DNA of 64,000 nucleotides from Candidatus Sulfopaludibacter sp. SbA3 (GCA_945903265.1 CAMDNQ010000002.1:124001-188000); one strand, 5' to 3'. Positions 36,469 through 46,872 are shown, counted from the first letter of the stretch. The notes: generated by a model from the letters alone, not told the origin. A program made the numbers and translations.

Positions 36469-36615
36469 ATGACTCTGTTGGCCGGCCCCGTCGGTCCGTC
36501 GCGGTTTGGCCGCGCCCGGGAAGCTCTCTCCGATGTCCTGATCGTCACGGCGCTCGTCTGGGTGCCGGTCCTGATAGCCGGAGGACTGTGGGCCGTCGTC
36601 AGGATGTTCCTGTAA
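36469..36615 (+). CDS. small single-TM protein (48 aa)
   Basis: MTLLAGPVGPSRFGRAREALSDVLIVTALVWVPVLIAGGLWAVVRMFL. Confidence 0.4.
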   Translation: MTLLAGPVGPSRFGRAREALSDVLIVTALVWVPVLIAGGLWAVVRMFL

Positions 36616-36633
36616 CGTCCGTGTAACCGCTCG

Positions 36634-37539
36634 ATGCCGGCTCTTGTCGCCGTCCTGCTCTTCACCGTACTCACCGCATCATCAGGGCACGCCCAGACGC
36701 TCTATTCGCGCGACGCCGCGAAAGAGCCAGGCGCACCGAGCTGGGCGATCGAACGCGCGAAGCTCCCCATGTTCAGTCCATCGCGGATGCCGGATGGCGC
36801 GCCCGATGTGCGCGGGCGCTGGGCGGGAACACCGGGTGGCGACGACGTCGAAGAGCACGGCTACGTGGACGTGAGCAGTCCGCCCGAGGAGACGTTCATC
36901 GACGATCCGCCAGGCGGGAGGCTGCCCTATCAGGCATGGGCGGTCGCCGCGCGCAACGCGCATCGTGCCGGCCTGGCTCGCGGCTGGCCTGGTGAAACGG
37001 GCGCGCGTCTCTACGCCGACCCCCAGACGTATTGCCTGTACTCAGTGCCGCGCGCGACATACCGCGGCGGATTCGACATCCAGCAGGGCCCGGGCTACGT
37101 CCTCATCCTCTACAACTTCAGCCACTACTACCGCTACATCCCGACAGACGGGCGGTCCGGCCGGCCCGGTACCAGTGCGCGATTCTGGATGGGCAGCTCA
37201 CGCGGCTCTTGGGACGGCAACACGCTCGTCGTCGACGTCACGAATCTGAATGGGAAGAACTGGCTCGATCAGGTGGGCAACTTCTTCGGCGCCGGCGCGC
37301 ATGTCGTCGAGCGCTTCACGCTGGCGGCACCGGGCATCATCGACTATCAGGTGACAATCGACGACCGGCAGGTCTTCACCCGGCCGTGGACGATCCGCCT
37401 TCCGATCCGGCGGGCTGCCGTGCCCGCCAACGACCGCTATGCGTCAGAGATGTGGGAGCACGCCTGCCACGAGGGCAACAAGTCAGGCGAGGAGATGCGA
37501 GCGCTCGGGTTCGGGTGGTTCAGGCCACCGTCCCCATGA
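36634..37539 (+). CDS. secreted hypothetical protein of the WxGxTLVxDV family
   Basis: WMGSSRGSWDGNTLVVDVTNLNGKNWLDQVGNFFGAGAHVVERFTLAAPGIIDYQVTIDDRQVFTRPWTI. Confidence 0.65.
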   Translation: MPALVAVLLFTVLTASSGHAQTLYSRDAAKEPGAPSWAIERAKLPMFSPSRMPDGAPDVRGRWAGTPGGDDVEEHGYVDVSSPPEETFIDDPPGGRLPYQAWAVAARNAHRAGLARGWPGETGARLYADPQTYCLYSVPRATYRGGFDIQQGPGYVLILYNFSHYYRYIPTDGRSGRPGTSARFWMGSSRGSWDGNTLVVDVTNLNGKNWLDQVGNFFGAGAHVVERFTLAAPGIIDYQVTIDDRQVFTRPWTIRLPIRRAAVPANDRYASEMWEHACHEGNKSGEEMRALGFGWFRPPSP

Positions 37540-39118
37540 GCTCCTCGTAGGTGCCCTTGAAGTCGACGATGCGTCCCTTCTCGAACTGCCAGACCCTGGT
37601 CCCGACTTCCTCCAGCAGATCCTGATCGTGCGTCACGAGGAGCACCGTCCCCTCGAATTTCTGGAGCGCCACGTTCAACGCGTTGATCGATTCCAGATCG
37701 AGGTGGTTCGTCGGTTCGTCGAGGACGAGCACGTTCGGCTTGAGCAGCATGATCCGGCAGAAGAGGAGCCTCGCGGTCTCGCCGCCTGACAGCGCTTCGG
37801 TCGGCTTGAGGCCTTCCTCCCCGCTGAAGAGCATCTGCCCGAGCAAACCGTGAATGTCCTGACGCGATGCCTCGGGATCGAACTGGTGCAGCCATTCGAC
37901 CGCGGTCATCCCTTTCGTAATCTCGCCCGCGTGATCCTGCGCGAAGTACCCGATCGACACCTCGTGGCCCCAGCGGAATTTTCCCGCGTCGACGTCACCG
38001 GGTGACGGCGGCAGGTCTGGCGCGTCGGCCAGCAACGCCTTCAGGAGCGTGGTCTTGCCGGCGCCGTTGCGCCCGACCAGCACGATCCGGTCGCCGCGAT
38101 TGATGACGCCGCCGAATTTCGAGATGACCTTGTGGTCGCCGTGCGCCTTGCTGAGGCCCTCGAACTCGACGACCACCTTCCCCGACGGCCGCTTCGGCAC
38201 GAATTTGATATACGGGCGCTGGATGTTCGACCGCGCCAGCTCCGTCGTCTGCAGGCGCTCGACTTCCTTGCGGCGCGACGTCACCTGGCTCGCGCGCGTG
38301 CCCGCGCCGAAGCGGGCGATGAAGTCCTGCAGCTGCGCAATCTTCTTCTCGCGCTGCACGTTCCCGGCCTCGATCGTCGTCCGGATCTGCGTCTTGGCGA
38401 CGACCATGTCGTCGTAGCCGCCCGTGTAGGTGATGATCGTCTCGTAGTCGATGTCGGCGATGTGCGTGCAGATGCCGTTCAGGAAGTGCCGGTCGTGCGA
38501 AATGACGATCAGCGTGCCTTCGTAGCGGCTGAGGAACTGCTGCAGCCAGTGAATCGAGTCGAGGTCCAGGTGGTTCGTCGGTTCGTCGAGAAGCAGCGCA
38601 TCGGGACGGCCGTAGAGCGCCTGCGCGAGGAGCACGCGCACCTTCTGCCCGCCCTGCAGCTCGGCCATCGTCCGCTCGTGCAGCGCGTCCGCGATGTCCA
38701 GTCCCTGCAGAAGGACGGCGGCGTCACTTTCCGCTGAGTAGCCGTCCTCTTCCCCGACGATGCCTTCCAGTTCGCCAAGGCGCATGCCGTCCTCGTTGGA
38801 CATGTCGGCTTTCGCGTAGAGCGCGTCCCGTTCCGCCAGCGCCTTCCACAGTCGCTGGTTGCCCATGATGACGGTGTCGATCACGCGGTACTGGTCGAAC
38901 GCGTAATGGTCCTGACGCAGGACGCCGAGCTTTGCGGGACGGTTCACGTTGCCGCGCTGCGGCTCGAGCTCACCCGTCAGCAGCTTCATGAAGGTGGACT
39001 TGCCTGCGCCGTTCGGGCCGGTCAGGCCATAGCGGCGGCCCCGGGCAAACGTCGTCGTGACGTCCTCGAAGAGAACCTTCGACCCGTACCGCATTGACAC
39101 ACCAGTGACAGCAATCAT
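37520..39118 (-). CDS. ABC-F family ATP-binding protein
   Basis: Two Walker A (GPNGAGKST, GRNGAGKTT) and two signature motifs (LQGGQKVRVLLAQAL, LSGGETARLLFCRIM), no TM domain. Confidence 0.92.
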   Translation of the reverse strand: MIAVTGVSMRYGSKVLFEDVTTTFARGRRYGLTGPNGAGKSTFMKLLTGELEPQRGNVNRPAKLGVLRQDHYAFDQYRVIDTVIMGNQRLWKALAERDALYAKADMSNEDGMRLGELEGIVGEEDGYSAESDAAVLLQGLDIADALHERTMAELQGGQKVRVLLAQALYGRPDALLLDEPTNHLDLDSIHWLQQFLSRYEGTLIVISHDRHFLNGICTHIADIDYETIITYTGGYDDMVVAKTQIRTTIEAGNVQREKKIAQLQDFIARFGAGTRASQVTSRRKEVERLQTTELARSNIQRPYIKFVPKRPSGKVVVEFEGLSKAHGDHKVISKFGGVINRGDRIVLVGRNGAGKTTLLKALLADAPDLPPSPGDVDAGKFRWGHEVSIGYFAQDHAGEITKGMTAVEWLHQFDPEASRQDIHGLLGQMLFSGEEGLKPTEALSGGETARLLFCRIMLLKPNVLVLDEPTNHLDLESINALNVALQKFEGTVLLVTHDQDLLEEVGTRVWQFEKGRIVDFKGTYEELMGTVA

Positions 39119-39141
39119 GAAAGAGAACCCTCGAACGCGAC

Positions 39142-39162
39142 GCGCAGGCTGAAAGCCTGCGC
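39142..39162. repeat. intergenic hairpin GCGCAGGCT-GAA-AGCCTGCGC
   Basis: 9-bp perfect inverted repeat upstream of the ABC-F gene. Confidence 0.5.
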
Positions 39163-39212
39163 TCTACCGAAACTCTTGGAGCCCGGTGAACTGTTAATTG
39201 TAGCAGGCGCGT

Positions 39213-41078
39213 TTAGCCGCTGTGGCTGCGGATGGCGGAGAGGAAGATCTCCCCCAGGTCGTCGGCCTTCCGGGCCCCGACCCCCTTGACGGAGAGCAGC
39301 GCGTCGAGGGAGGTGGGCCGAAGCCGAGCCATTTCACGCAGTGTCGCGTCATGGAAGATGACATAGGGCGGGACGCCGCGTTCCCGGGCGGTTTCGAGCC
39401 GCACGGCGCGGAGCCGTTCGAAGAGATCGCGATCGACGTCCTGCCACGATTCGGTCTCTGCGCGCGACCGGACACGCGCCGCATCCTTTCGGACAGGCTT
39501 CTGACGGGCCAGCGTCAGGCCCGGAACACTATGTTCGTCCTTCAACAGCGCGAGGCCGCGGGCGGTCAGCACGACGATCGAGTAGGCATCGTCTGTGAGA
39601 CGCAGCAGGCCCGACGCCACGAGCTGCTGGATGTAGCCCCGAACCTCGGCGACGGATGCGTGCGGGAGCAGCCCGAAGGTGCTCAGCTTGTCGTGCGCCC
39701 TCGCGAGGACCTGCTCGGAGGCATGCCCCCGGAGCACGCTCGCCACGTGGACGGCGCCGAAGCGCTGCCCCACGCGCGCCACGCATGACAGGATCTGCCT
39801 GGCCAGCCTGATCGGCTCGGCGGTGGTCTCGAGCTCGCCAAGGCAGAAGTCGCACGCGCCGCAGCTGTCGCCCTCGAAGCGGTCGCCGAAGTACTCCGCG
39901 AGGTGCCGATGCCGGCATCCGATGCCAGCGGCGTACTGTTCCATCTGCCGCAGGAGCGTGCGGGCGGCGTCGGTCAGCTCGCCGTTGGCTTCGAGCATGA
40001 CCCGCCATTTCATGACGTCGGCCGAGGAATAAATCAGCAGGCACTCGGCTTCCAGGCCGTCGCGCCCCGCCCTCCCGGATTCCTGCTGGTAATGCTCGAT
40101 CGATCGCGGCGCGCCGGCGTGAACTACAAAGCGGACGTTGGACCGATCGATGCCCATGCCGAACGCCACGGTGGCGACGATGACATCGACGCGTTCGCTC
40201 AGGAACGCATCCTGATTGCGGCTCCGCTCGGCCTCGGCAAGGCCCGCATGATACGGAAGCGCCGGCGTGCCCTCGGCGGTGAGCCAGGCGGCCAGGGCGT
40301 CCACTTCGCGCCGCGACGTGCAGTAGATGATGCCGGCTTCGCCGCGATGGCGCGCGAGGAGGTCGAGCAGCTGGCGCTTCAGCACCCCTCTCGGCAGCAC
40401 GCGATACACCAGATTCGGCCGGTCGAACGACCCGACCAGCTCCACCGGATCGCGCAGGCCGAGCTGTGTGGTGATGTCGCGTCTGACACGTGCCGTGGCT
40501 GTGGCCGTGAACGCGTGGATGCTGATACCTGGCAGGGCGTCGCGCAGCCGCGCGAGCTGCCGGTACTCCGGCCTGAAGTCGTGTCCCCACTGGCTGATGC
40601 AGTGCGCTTCGTCCACGGCGACGAAGCTGACGCCGCACGACGCCAGCAGCGAAAGAAACCCCTCGCCGCCTTCCCCGACCAGCCGCTCCGGAGAAACATA
40701 GAGGAGGCGGTACCGCCCCTCGCGGAGACCCGCGACGACGGCGCGCTTTTCTTCCGACGTCAGCGAGCTGTTGTACAGAACGGCGGGGACACCGTTGCCA
40801 ACGAGCGTATCGACCTGGTCCTTCATCAGGGAGATGAGCGGAGAGATGACAAGGGCGAGGCCGGGGCGCACGACCGCGGGTGCCTGGAAGCAGAGTGACT
40901 TGCCGCCGCCGGTCGGCAGCACCACGAGGGAGTCCCGTCCTGCGAGGACGGCGTCAATGGCCTCGCGCTGGAGCGGGCGGAACGTGGAGTAGCCCCAGTA
41001 GCGCGTCAGGGCATCGTGCAGCTCGGGGATAGACAAGGCGCCCATGATCCCACGCCGCGATGCACCTCTTGCGCTCAT
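39213..41078 (-). CDS. recQ: ATP-dependent DNA helicase RecQ
   Basis: YSTFRPLQREAIDAVLAGRDSLVVLPTGGGKSLCFQAPA, VDEAHCISQWGHDFRPEY, zinc Cys cluster CGACDFC, HRDC-like C-terminus. Confidence 0.93.
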   Translation of the reverse strand: MSARGASRRGIMGALSIPELHDALTRYWGYSTFRPLQREAIDAVLAGRDSLVVLPTGGGKSLCFQAPAVVRPGLALVISPLISLMKDQVDTLVGNGVPAVLYNSSLTSEEKRAVVAGLREGRYRLLYVSPERLVGEGGEGFLSLLASCGVSFVAVDEAHCISQWGHDFRPEYRQLARLRDALPGISIHAFTATATARVRRDITTQLGLRDPVELVGSFDRPNLVYRVLPRGVLKRQLLDLLARHRGEAGIIYCTSRREVDALAAWLTAEGTPALPYHAGLAEAERSRNQDAFLSERVDVIVATVAFGMGIDRSNVRFVVHAGAPRSIEHYQQESGRAGRDGLEAECLLIYSSADVMKWRVMLEANGELTDAARTLLRQMEQYAAGIGCRHRHLAEYFGDRFEGDSCGACDFCLGELETTAEPIRLARQILSCVARVGQRFGAVHVASVLRGHASEQVLARAHDKLSTFGLLPHASVAEVRGYIQQLVASGLLRLTDDAYSIVVLTARGLALLKDEHSVPGLTLARQKPVRKDAARVRSRAETESWQDVDRDLFERLRAVRLETARERGVPPYVIFHDATLREMARLRPTSLDALLSVKGVGARKADDLGEIFLSAIRSHSG

Positions 41079-41148
41079 CCGTTTTTTCCGCCAAAATTCG
41101 GGGTTCTCTTAACACGCCCGGGTCGCCATCCGGGACGCTCAACTCACC

Positions 41149-44010
41149 GTGAGGAAAGGTATTTCGCTGATGATGCACCGTACTTGGTTGAGGACTGCCC
41201 TTCTGGCTGTGGCCGTCCTCGCATTGCCGTCGCTCGCCCGAGCGCAGGCGTCTATTACCGGAGTCGTGACCGACGAGAGTGGCGGCGCCCTTCCCGGCGT
41301 CACCGTCGAAGCGACGAGTCCCGCGCTCATCGAGAAAACCCGTACCGTCGTCACCGACGGCGAGGGCCTCTTCCGCCTGGTCGATCTGCGGCCCGGCGCG
41401 TATTCCGTGACGTTTACACTCCCCGGGTTCGCCACCCTCGTGCGCGATCAGATCACCGTGTCGGGCACGGGCACGATGACGGTCAACGGCCAGCTCAAGG
41501 TCGGCACCCTGGCAGAAACCCTGACAGTGACCGGCGAAGCGCCGATGGTGGATACGAGCAGCGCCGCGCGGGAACAGGTCGTGGATCGTGAGCTCCTCGA
41601 CGCACTCCCGACGGGCCGCCAGATGTGGACCGTGGCGGTCACGCTGCCAGGCGTCACGCTCAACGGCCAGGACGTCGGCGGCGCCGGCGGTCTGCAGCAG
41701 ACGCGGATGCGCGCGTTCGGTGCGGTGGAACAGGAAGTCACGATCGAAGTCGACGGCATCCTGATGAACTCCGTGCACGGCGGCGGCAGCACCCAGCAGT
41801 ACTTCAACGACGGCATGGTCCAGGAAATGTCGGTCGCGACCGGCGCGCTCGATGCGGAAACGCAGACGGGCGGCGTGCGGCTGAACATGATTCCGCAGAC
41901 CGGCGGCAATGTATTCAGCGGCTCCATCATCGCTGTGACCGTACCCAGCCCGAGCTTCCAGAGCGACAACCTGAGCGACGAACTCCGGAATGCCACGTGC
42001 GGTCCGACGAACGCGCCCTGCGGCCTCACCTCGGTGAACGGCGTCAACAAGATCGGCGACTTCAACGCCTCGGCGGGCGGCCCGATCATGCAGGACAAGC
42101 TCTGGTTCTTTGCCTCGTCACGCACGCTGATCGGCGACACGACCTGGCCGAACGTGACGTACCTCGAGAAGAACCGCATCTACGAGCAGTCGGTGCGCCT
42201 CACCAGCCAGCTGAATCCGGTGCACAAGGTGACCGGCTTCTACGAGCGGAACAAGAAGACGAAGAGCGCGCAGTCGCCCGGCGTCGGCACCGACTTCGAA
42301 GCCGCCAACCAGCGCACCGGCCAGCAGCCGTACGAAGTCGCACAGCTGAAATGGACCGGCACGGTGAGCCCGCGCTTCCTCCTCGAGGGCGGCTGGGGCC
42401 TGAGCGCGATCCGCTTCGACCTGGCGTATCAGGACGGCATCGCCGCGCCGCGCGGCACGCCGGAGTGGTTCTCGCGCGTGGCGCGCCGCGATCTGGGGCT
42501 GAACACGCTGCGCGTGGCCGGTGTCCCCTTCACCAACAACATCAACCACCGGAACACGTTCCACTTCACCGGGACCTACGTAACCGGCGCGCACGCGTTC
42601 AAGTTTGGCGGCCAGCAGAGCTCGGGCCCGCTGCAGACGATTTCTGACTCGAACGGCGACCTCGTGCAGCAGTACCGCAACGGCGTTCCGGAGTCCGTCG
42701 TCGTCTACAACACGCCATACGACACGACGGCCGACACCGATGCGGACGGCGGCGTGTTCGCGCAGGACACCTGGCGCCGGGGGAACCTGACGATGAACCT
42801 GGGCGTCCGCTATGACTTCTTCGCGTCGTCGATTCCGGATCAGATCGCGCCCGCGGGCCGATTCGTGCCGGAACGGCGCTTCGCGAAGATCGTGTCGCCG
42901 ACCTTTCACGACATCTCGCCGCGCCTCAACGCGACGTGGGATCCGTTCGGCGACGGCCGGACCGCGATCAAGGGAGGGTTCAGCAAGTTCGTGAACCGCA
43001 TGACGGCGGGCACGCTGGTCAACCCGTACAACCCGCTGGCGTCGACGACCGACACCCGCACGTGGACGGATCTGAATCGCGACGACGTGGCGCAGGACAA
43101 CGAAATCGGTCCGCGCAACAGCGCCGCGTTCGGCACCTCGACGACACGGACGTTCGACCCGGACATGGTCCGGCCGTTCAACCGGTTCTACAACGTCAGC
43201 GTGGAACGGCAGTTCGTCGAGGGCTTCCAGATGGGCCTCGGCTTCTACCGCCGCACCTTCCACGACCTGATCGGCAGCGACAACATTCTCGTGTCGCCGG
43301 CCGACTTCACCGCGCGCACGGTGGCGAACCCGCTCGGGGGCGCGCCGCTCACGGTCTGGAACCTGGATCCGGCGAAGCGCACCGCGCAGCAGATCGTCGA
43401 CACGAACGACCCGAACCAGGAATACGTCTATAACGGCATCGACGTGAACTTCCAGGCACGCCTGGGCGGAGGCCGTCTCCTCGGCGGCGTGACGACCGAG
43501 CGCTGGGTCATCGACAACTGCAGCGTCGACGATCCGAACAACCCGATTCCTGGCGGCTCCTATCCGGGCACGACCGGGGGGGCGTTCTGCAAGCAGAGCG
43601 ACCATGACATTCCGTTCAGGACGCAGGCGAAGTTGAGCGGATTCTATCCGCTGCCCATCTTCGGCCTCGAGTTCAGCGGCGTGTTCATGAGCTTCCCGGG
43701 CGAACGCGCGTTCACCAACTACACGGTGACGCCGGCCATCTCGCCGGGGCTCACGCAGGCGACCATCACGGTGCCGCTCGCGGCGCCGGGTGAGAAGTAC
43801 CTGGATCAGCGCTTCCAGACGGACCTGGGCCTGGCCAAGGCGATCCGTTTCGGCGCCGCGCGCCGGGTGCGCCTGCAGCTGGACCTGTTCAACGTGTTCA
43901 ACGCGAACACCGTGATGTCGCGCTTCGCGACCTTCGGCCCGCGCCTCGACCAGCCCCAGGAAGTCCTGGTCGGCCGGTTGATGCGCCTCGGGGTGCAGTT
44001 CCACTTCTAG
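41149..44010 (+). CDS. TonB-dependent receptor with carboxypeptidase-regulatory-like domain
   Basis: QASITGVVTDESGGALPGVTVEATSPALIEKTRTVVTDGEGLFRLVDLRPGAYSVTFTLPGF; C-terminal LGVQFHF; ATG 41170 is an alternative start. Confidence 0.87.
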   Translation: MRKGISLMMHRTWLRTALLAVAVLALPSLARAQASITGVVTDESGGALPGVTVEATSPALIEKTRTVVTDGEGLFRLVDLRPGAYSVTFTLPGFATLVRDQITVSGTGTMTVNGQLKVGTLAETLTVTGEAPMVDTSSAAREQVVDRELLDALPTGRQMWTVAVTLPGVTLNGQDVGGAGGLQQTRMRAFGAVEQEVTIEVDGILMNSVHGGGSTQQYFNDGMVQEMSVATGALDAETQTGGVRLNMIPQTGGNVFSGSIIAVTVPSPSFQSDNLSDELRNATCGPTNAPCGLTSVNGVNKIGDFNASAGGPIMQDKLWFFASSRTLIGDTTWPNVTYLEKNRIYEQSVRLTSQLNPVHKVTGFYERNKKTKSAQSPGVGTDFEAANQRTGQQPYEVAQLKWTGTVSPRFLLEGGWGLSAIRFDLAYQDGIAAPRGTPEWFSRVARRDLGLNTLRVAGVPFTNNINHRNTFHFTGTYVTGAHAFKFGGQQSSGPLQTISDSNGDLVQQYRNGVPESVVVYNTPYDTTADTDADGGVFAQDTWRRGNLTMNLGVRYDFFASSIPDQIAPAGRFVPERRFAKIVSPTFHDISPRLNATWDPFGDGRTAIKGGFSKFVNRMTAGTLVNPYNPLASTTDTRTWTDLNRDDVAQDNEIGPRNSAAFGTSTTRTFDPDMVRPFNRFYNVSVERQFVEGFQMGLGFYRRTFHDLIGSDNILVSPADFTARTVANPLGGAPLTVWNLDPAKRTAQQIVDTNDPNQEYVYNGIDVNFQARLGGGRLLGGVTTERWVIDNCSVDDPNNPIPGGSYPGTTGGAFCKQSDHDIPFRTQAKLSGFYPLPIFGLEFSGVFMSFPGERAFTNYTVTPAISPGLTQATITVPLAAPGEKYLDQRFQTDLGLAKAIRFGAARRVRLQLDLFNVFNANTVMSRFATFGPRLDQPQEVLVGRLMRLGVQFHF

Positions 44011-44039
44011 TTCGATCGCCGCGCCGATCGGAATCGTCG

Positions 44040-44070
44040 GGGACCGGGCGAAAGCCCGGTCCCTTTTTTA
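44040..44070 (+). terminator. rho-independent terminator
   Basis: GGGACCGGGC-GAAA-GCCCGGTCCC-TTTTTTA. Confidence 0.9.
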
Positions 44071-44104
44071 TTGACAGGCACGCACGCCTGATTACGATCT
44101 CGCC

Positions 44105-44765
44105 ATGCCGAAGCTCAGTCGTGCGATGCTCGCTGTCCCGCTGTTCGCCCTCGCGTGCGCCAGCCCCGTCGACCGCGAGGCGGTGACGGCGACGTCCGCG
44201 GCACCAGCGGCCGGCGAACCCGACCTTGCGGCCGTTCGTGCCGCCACCGAAAAATTTCAGGACGTGAACGTCGCGCTCGCCGCCGGCTACATCCGCGATC
44301 CGTTCGACCTGTGCGACACGGCGCAGATGATGGGACGTCCGGCGGAGCTCGGCGCCATGGGCGTCCACTACTTCCGGCCCGAGCTGCTCGGGATCACGGC
44401 ACCGCCAAATCCGCGCGTGACTGGAACCGGCACCCACACCGATTTCCTGACGCCGTCGATTTCTGATCTACGAGCCGCAGGCCGACGGCTCCCTGGAGCT
44501 CGTGGCCGTCGAGAACCTGGTGTGGGTGGACGCGTGGACGGCCGCGGGACAGAAGGAACTGCCGTCATTCCACGGCGTGCCCTACGACCGCATGCAGGAC
44601 GACCCGGCGACGCCGGCAGACGAGGCCCACCAGTTCCAGCCTCACTACGATCGACACGTCTGGCTGTACCGCGAGAACCCCAGTGGTGTCTTCGCCCCCT
44701 TCAATCCCGCGGTGAGCTGCGCCCATCATCGCGGCGCCACCCATCACACGGGGGCCACCAAATAG
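44105..44765 (+). pseudogene. secreted hypothetical protein interrupted by a frameshift
   Basis: N-terminal part in frame of 44105 up to GTHTDFLTPS; C-terminal part (IYEPQADGSLELVAVENLVWVDAWTAAG...) in the next frame; junction near T-run 44460-44462. Confidence 0.75.
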
Positions 44766-44859
44766 GCCTGAGAGGGATAATCGCTCCGCTGAGCTGATCT
44801 CTAAGTCCTGTCGCAGCAATCGTTTGCAAGCGAACGGTAATAGCTGTATCCTCTCCCGT

Positions 44860-45369
44860 ATGAAATTTTTCACCGTGTCCGCCGCAATTGCCTTGTCAGT
44901 GGCGTTCGCTGCCCCTGCCTCCGCGCAGGTGCGCACGACGCCTCCCGGCAAGCTGTTCTTCGAAGGCGATATCGTCAAGCACAACCTCGAAGGGCAGATT
45001 GGCCCGTTCTGTGTGCTCCAGAGCCGCTACATGCGCGGTGAGGCTGTGGCCTGGCGTATGCGCCTCGCGCTGCCGAGCGGCGCCAATGTCGATGACAAGA
45101 TCGTGAAGAGCCTTGTCGTGCACATGAACAACGGCCAGACGCTGCCGCTTGATTACGGCCCGCATGGCAACCCGCCCACCGATTTCTTCTGGGCGAACTC
45201 GTGGACGATTCCGGCGAACCACCCGACCGGGTCGCTCGGCTACAAGGTCGTCGCCACGATGGTTGATGGAAGCGTCGTGACCTGGGAGCCCTTCACGCGC
45301 CCGGCGTCGCAGCTGTGGGTGATCGAGGGCACGCCGGTGACGAAGACGGCGACGTCCGCCGCTCAGTAA
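44860..45369 (+). CDS. secreted hypothetical protein
   Basis: MKFFTVSAAIALSVAFAAPASAQ signal peptide. Confidence 0.65.
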   Translation: MKFFTVSAAIALSVAFAAPASAQVRTTPPGKLFFEGDIVKHNLEGQIGPFCVLQSRYMRGEAVAWRMRLALPSGANVDDKIVKSLVVHMNNGQTLPLDYGPHGNPPTDFFWANSWTIPANHPTGSLGYKVVATMVDGSVVTWEPFTRPASQLWVIEGTPVTKTATSAAQ

Positions 45370-45386
45370 GATCCGCCGGGACCAGG

Positions 45387-46862
45387 GTGCGCACGTCAGC
45401 CTTCGTCCTGTTTTTCACAGTTTTTCTCACAGAGTCCGTTCTCACCACGCCGGCTTCCGCACAGGAGCCGGCGTCGTCTTTTGGGCCGCAAGTAACCGTC
45501 GGCCAGCCGCGTGACGGCTACGTCGGCACGATGCGCGTCGCGCCGCTGCACGGCAAGGCCGGAGACCCCTTCACGATCACGGCAGCGGATCTGCCGCCCA
45601 ACCAGGACTTTCAGCTGATCTGGCGCACGGTGGACGGACGGTGGAACGTCACCGAATCCGAATACAAGGGGCGCGAGTTCGTCCCCGTGAATTACGAGAT
45701 GGCGCGGGTGCGCAGCGATGCCGCCGGACGCCTCCAGGCGACCTTCAAGACACCCGAGGACTTCGGGTTCAATCACGACATCGTGCTGCAGCAGGGCGAC
45801 CGCGTGATGACGCAGGTCGACTACTCGATCGACATGTCGGTTGAGATGTCTCCGAAGAGTGGGCCGCTCGGCACCCCGATCAACATCGCGGTCAAGGGCA
45901 TCGGCTATCGCAACCTCGAGATGTCCTTCAACCTGCTGTACGACAACCGCTGGACGGGCTGGATCTCCGCGGTGACGACGCACGGGTCCGGGCAGTTGAC
46001 GATTCCGGCGACCGGCCACGTGGGCGACCACGTCATTGAAGTGCTGCACGGCCAGTTCGGATTCCCGTATCGCAACCAGGAGCAGAGTCCCGAGCCTGAC
46101 CGGCCAAGGTTTTCGATTCCGTTCACCGTAACCGCGGGCGCGCCGGTGCTGCCGCCGGCGCCGGCCTCACAGGCACAGACGCACGTGCGCCTGGCAGCTC
46201 CACATGGCGATCTGCATTCGAACCCGCGCTTCTCGGGTGTCGGCGAAACGGTGACCGTAACGGGCGAGAAGTTCACGCCCGGGGAGCGCTACACGCTGAA
46301 CTGGACGCGGGTGATTGGTAACCGCATCGACGGCGGCGGATGGGAAACGCGATCTATTCCTGTTGGTAACGCCGTCGCGGATCGCGATGGGCGTGTGGCC
46401 ATCACCTTCGTCACGCCGGACGATCTCGGCGGAACGCACGGGTTGTTTATCGACGCGGGCGGCACGCGCCGCATGGGCACGCACTTCGTGAAATCGACGG
46501 CGCTCCCGATGAACGTCACGCGCGGGCCCGTCGGCACCAAGATCACGCTGCACCTGAAAGGCGTCGGCTGGACCGAAACGTCGAACATCATGCATCTGGT
46601 CTACGACAACGGGTACATCGGGTACGCGTGCGCGTTCAACAGCCAGGGCGACGTGACGATTTTCATGGAAGCCACCGGCGCGCCAGGCTGGCATTTCATC
46701 GATCTCTATCCGGGCATCTACAAGGGCACGGAGACGCTGCCCATCAACTACCGCATGCCGCAGCTCACCTATGCGGCCGACCATCCCGGCGAAGATCTGC
46801 CGGCATTCCGCTTCGCCTTCGAAGTCACGTCAGCAACGACGACGACCGGCTCTCAGGACTAA
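45387..46862 (+). CDS. secreted multi-domain Ig-like protein (GTG start)
   Basis: Signal peptide VRTSAFVLFFTVFLTESVLTTPASAQ; several G-GxP(F/I)xIxxxG(I/V)GY-type beta modules. Confidence 0.6.
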   Translation: MRTSAFVLFFTVFLTESVLTTPASAQEPASSFGPQVTVGQPRDGYVGTMRVAPLHGKAGDPFTITAADLPPNQDFQLIWRTVDGRWNVTESEYKGREFVPVNYEMARVRSDAAGRLQATFKTPEDFGFNHDIVLQQGDRVMTQVDYSIDMSVEMSPKSGPLGTPINIAVKGIGYRNLEMSFNLLYDNRWTGWISAVTTHGSGQLTIPATGHVGDHVIEVLHGQFGFPYRNQEQSPEPDRPRFSIPFTVTAGAPVLPPAPASQAQTHVRLAAPHGDLHSNPRFSGVGETVTVTGEKFTPGERYTLNWTRVIGNRIDGGGWETRSIPVGNAVADRDGRVAITFVTPDDLGGTHGLFIDAGGTRRMGTHFVKSTALPMNVTRGPVGTKITLHLKGVGWTETSNIMHLVYDNGYIGYACAFNSQGDVTIFMEATGAPGWHFIDLYPGIYKGTETLPINYRMPQLTYAADHPGEDLPAFRFAFEVTSATTTTGSQD

Positions 46863-46872
46863 AGAATCCTCC

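Noticed and set aside
42118-44004. 628-aa minus-strand ORF
   Set aside because: Shadow of the third TonB receptor; no motifs.
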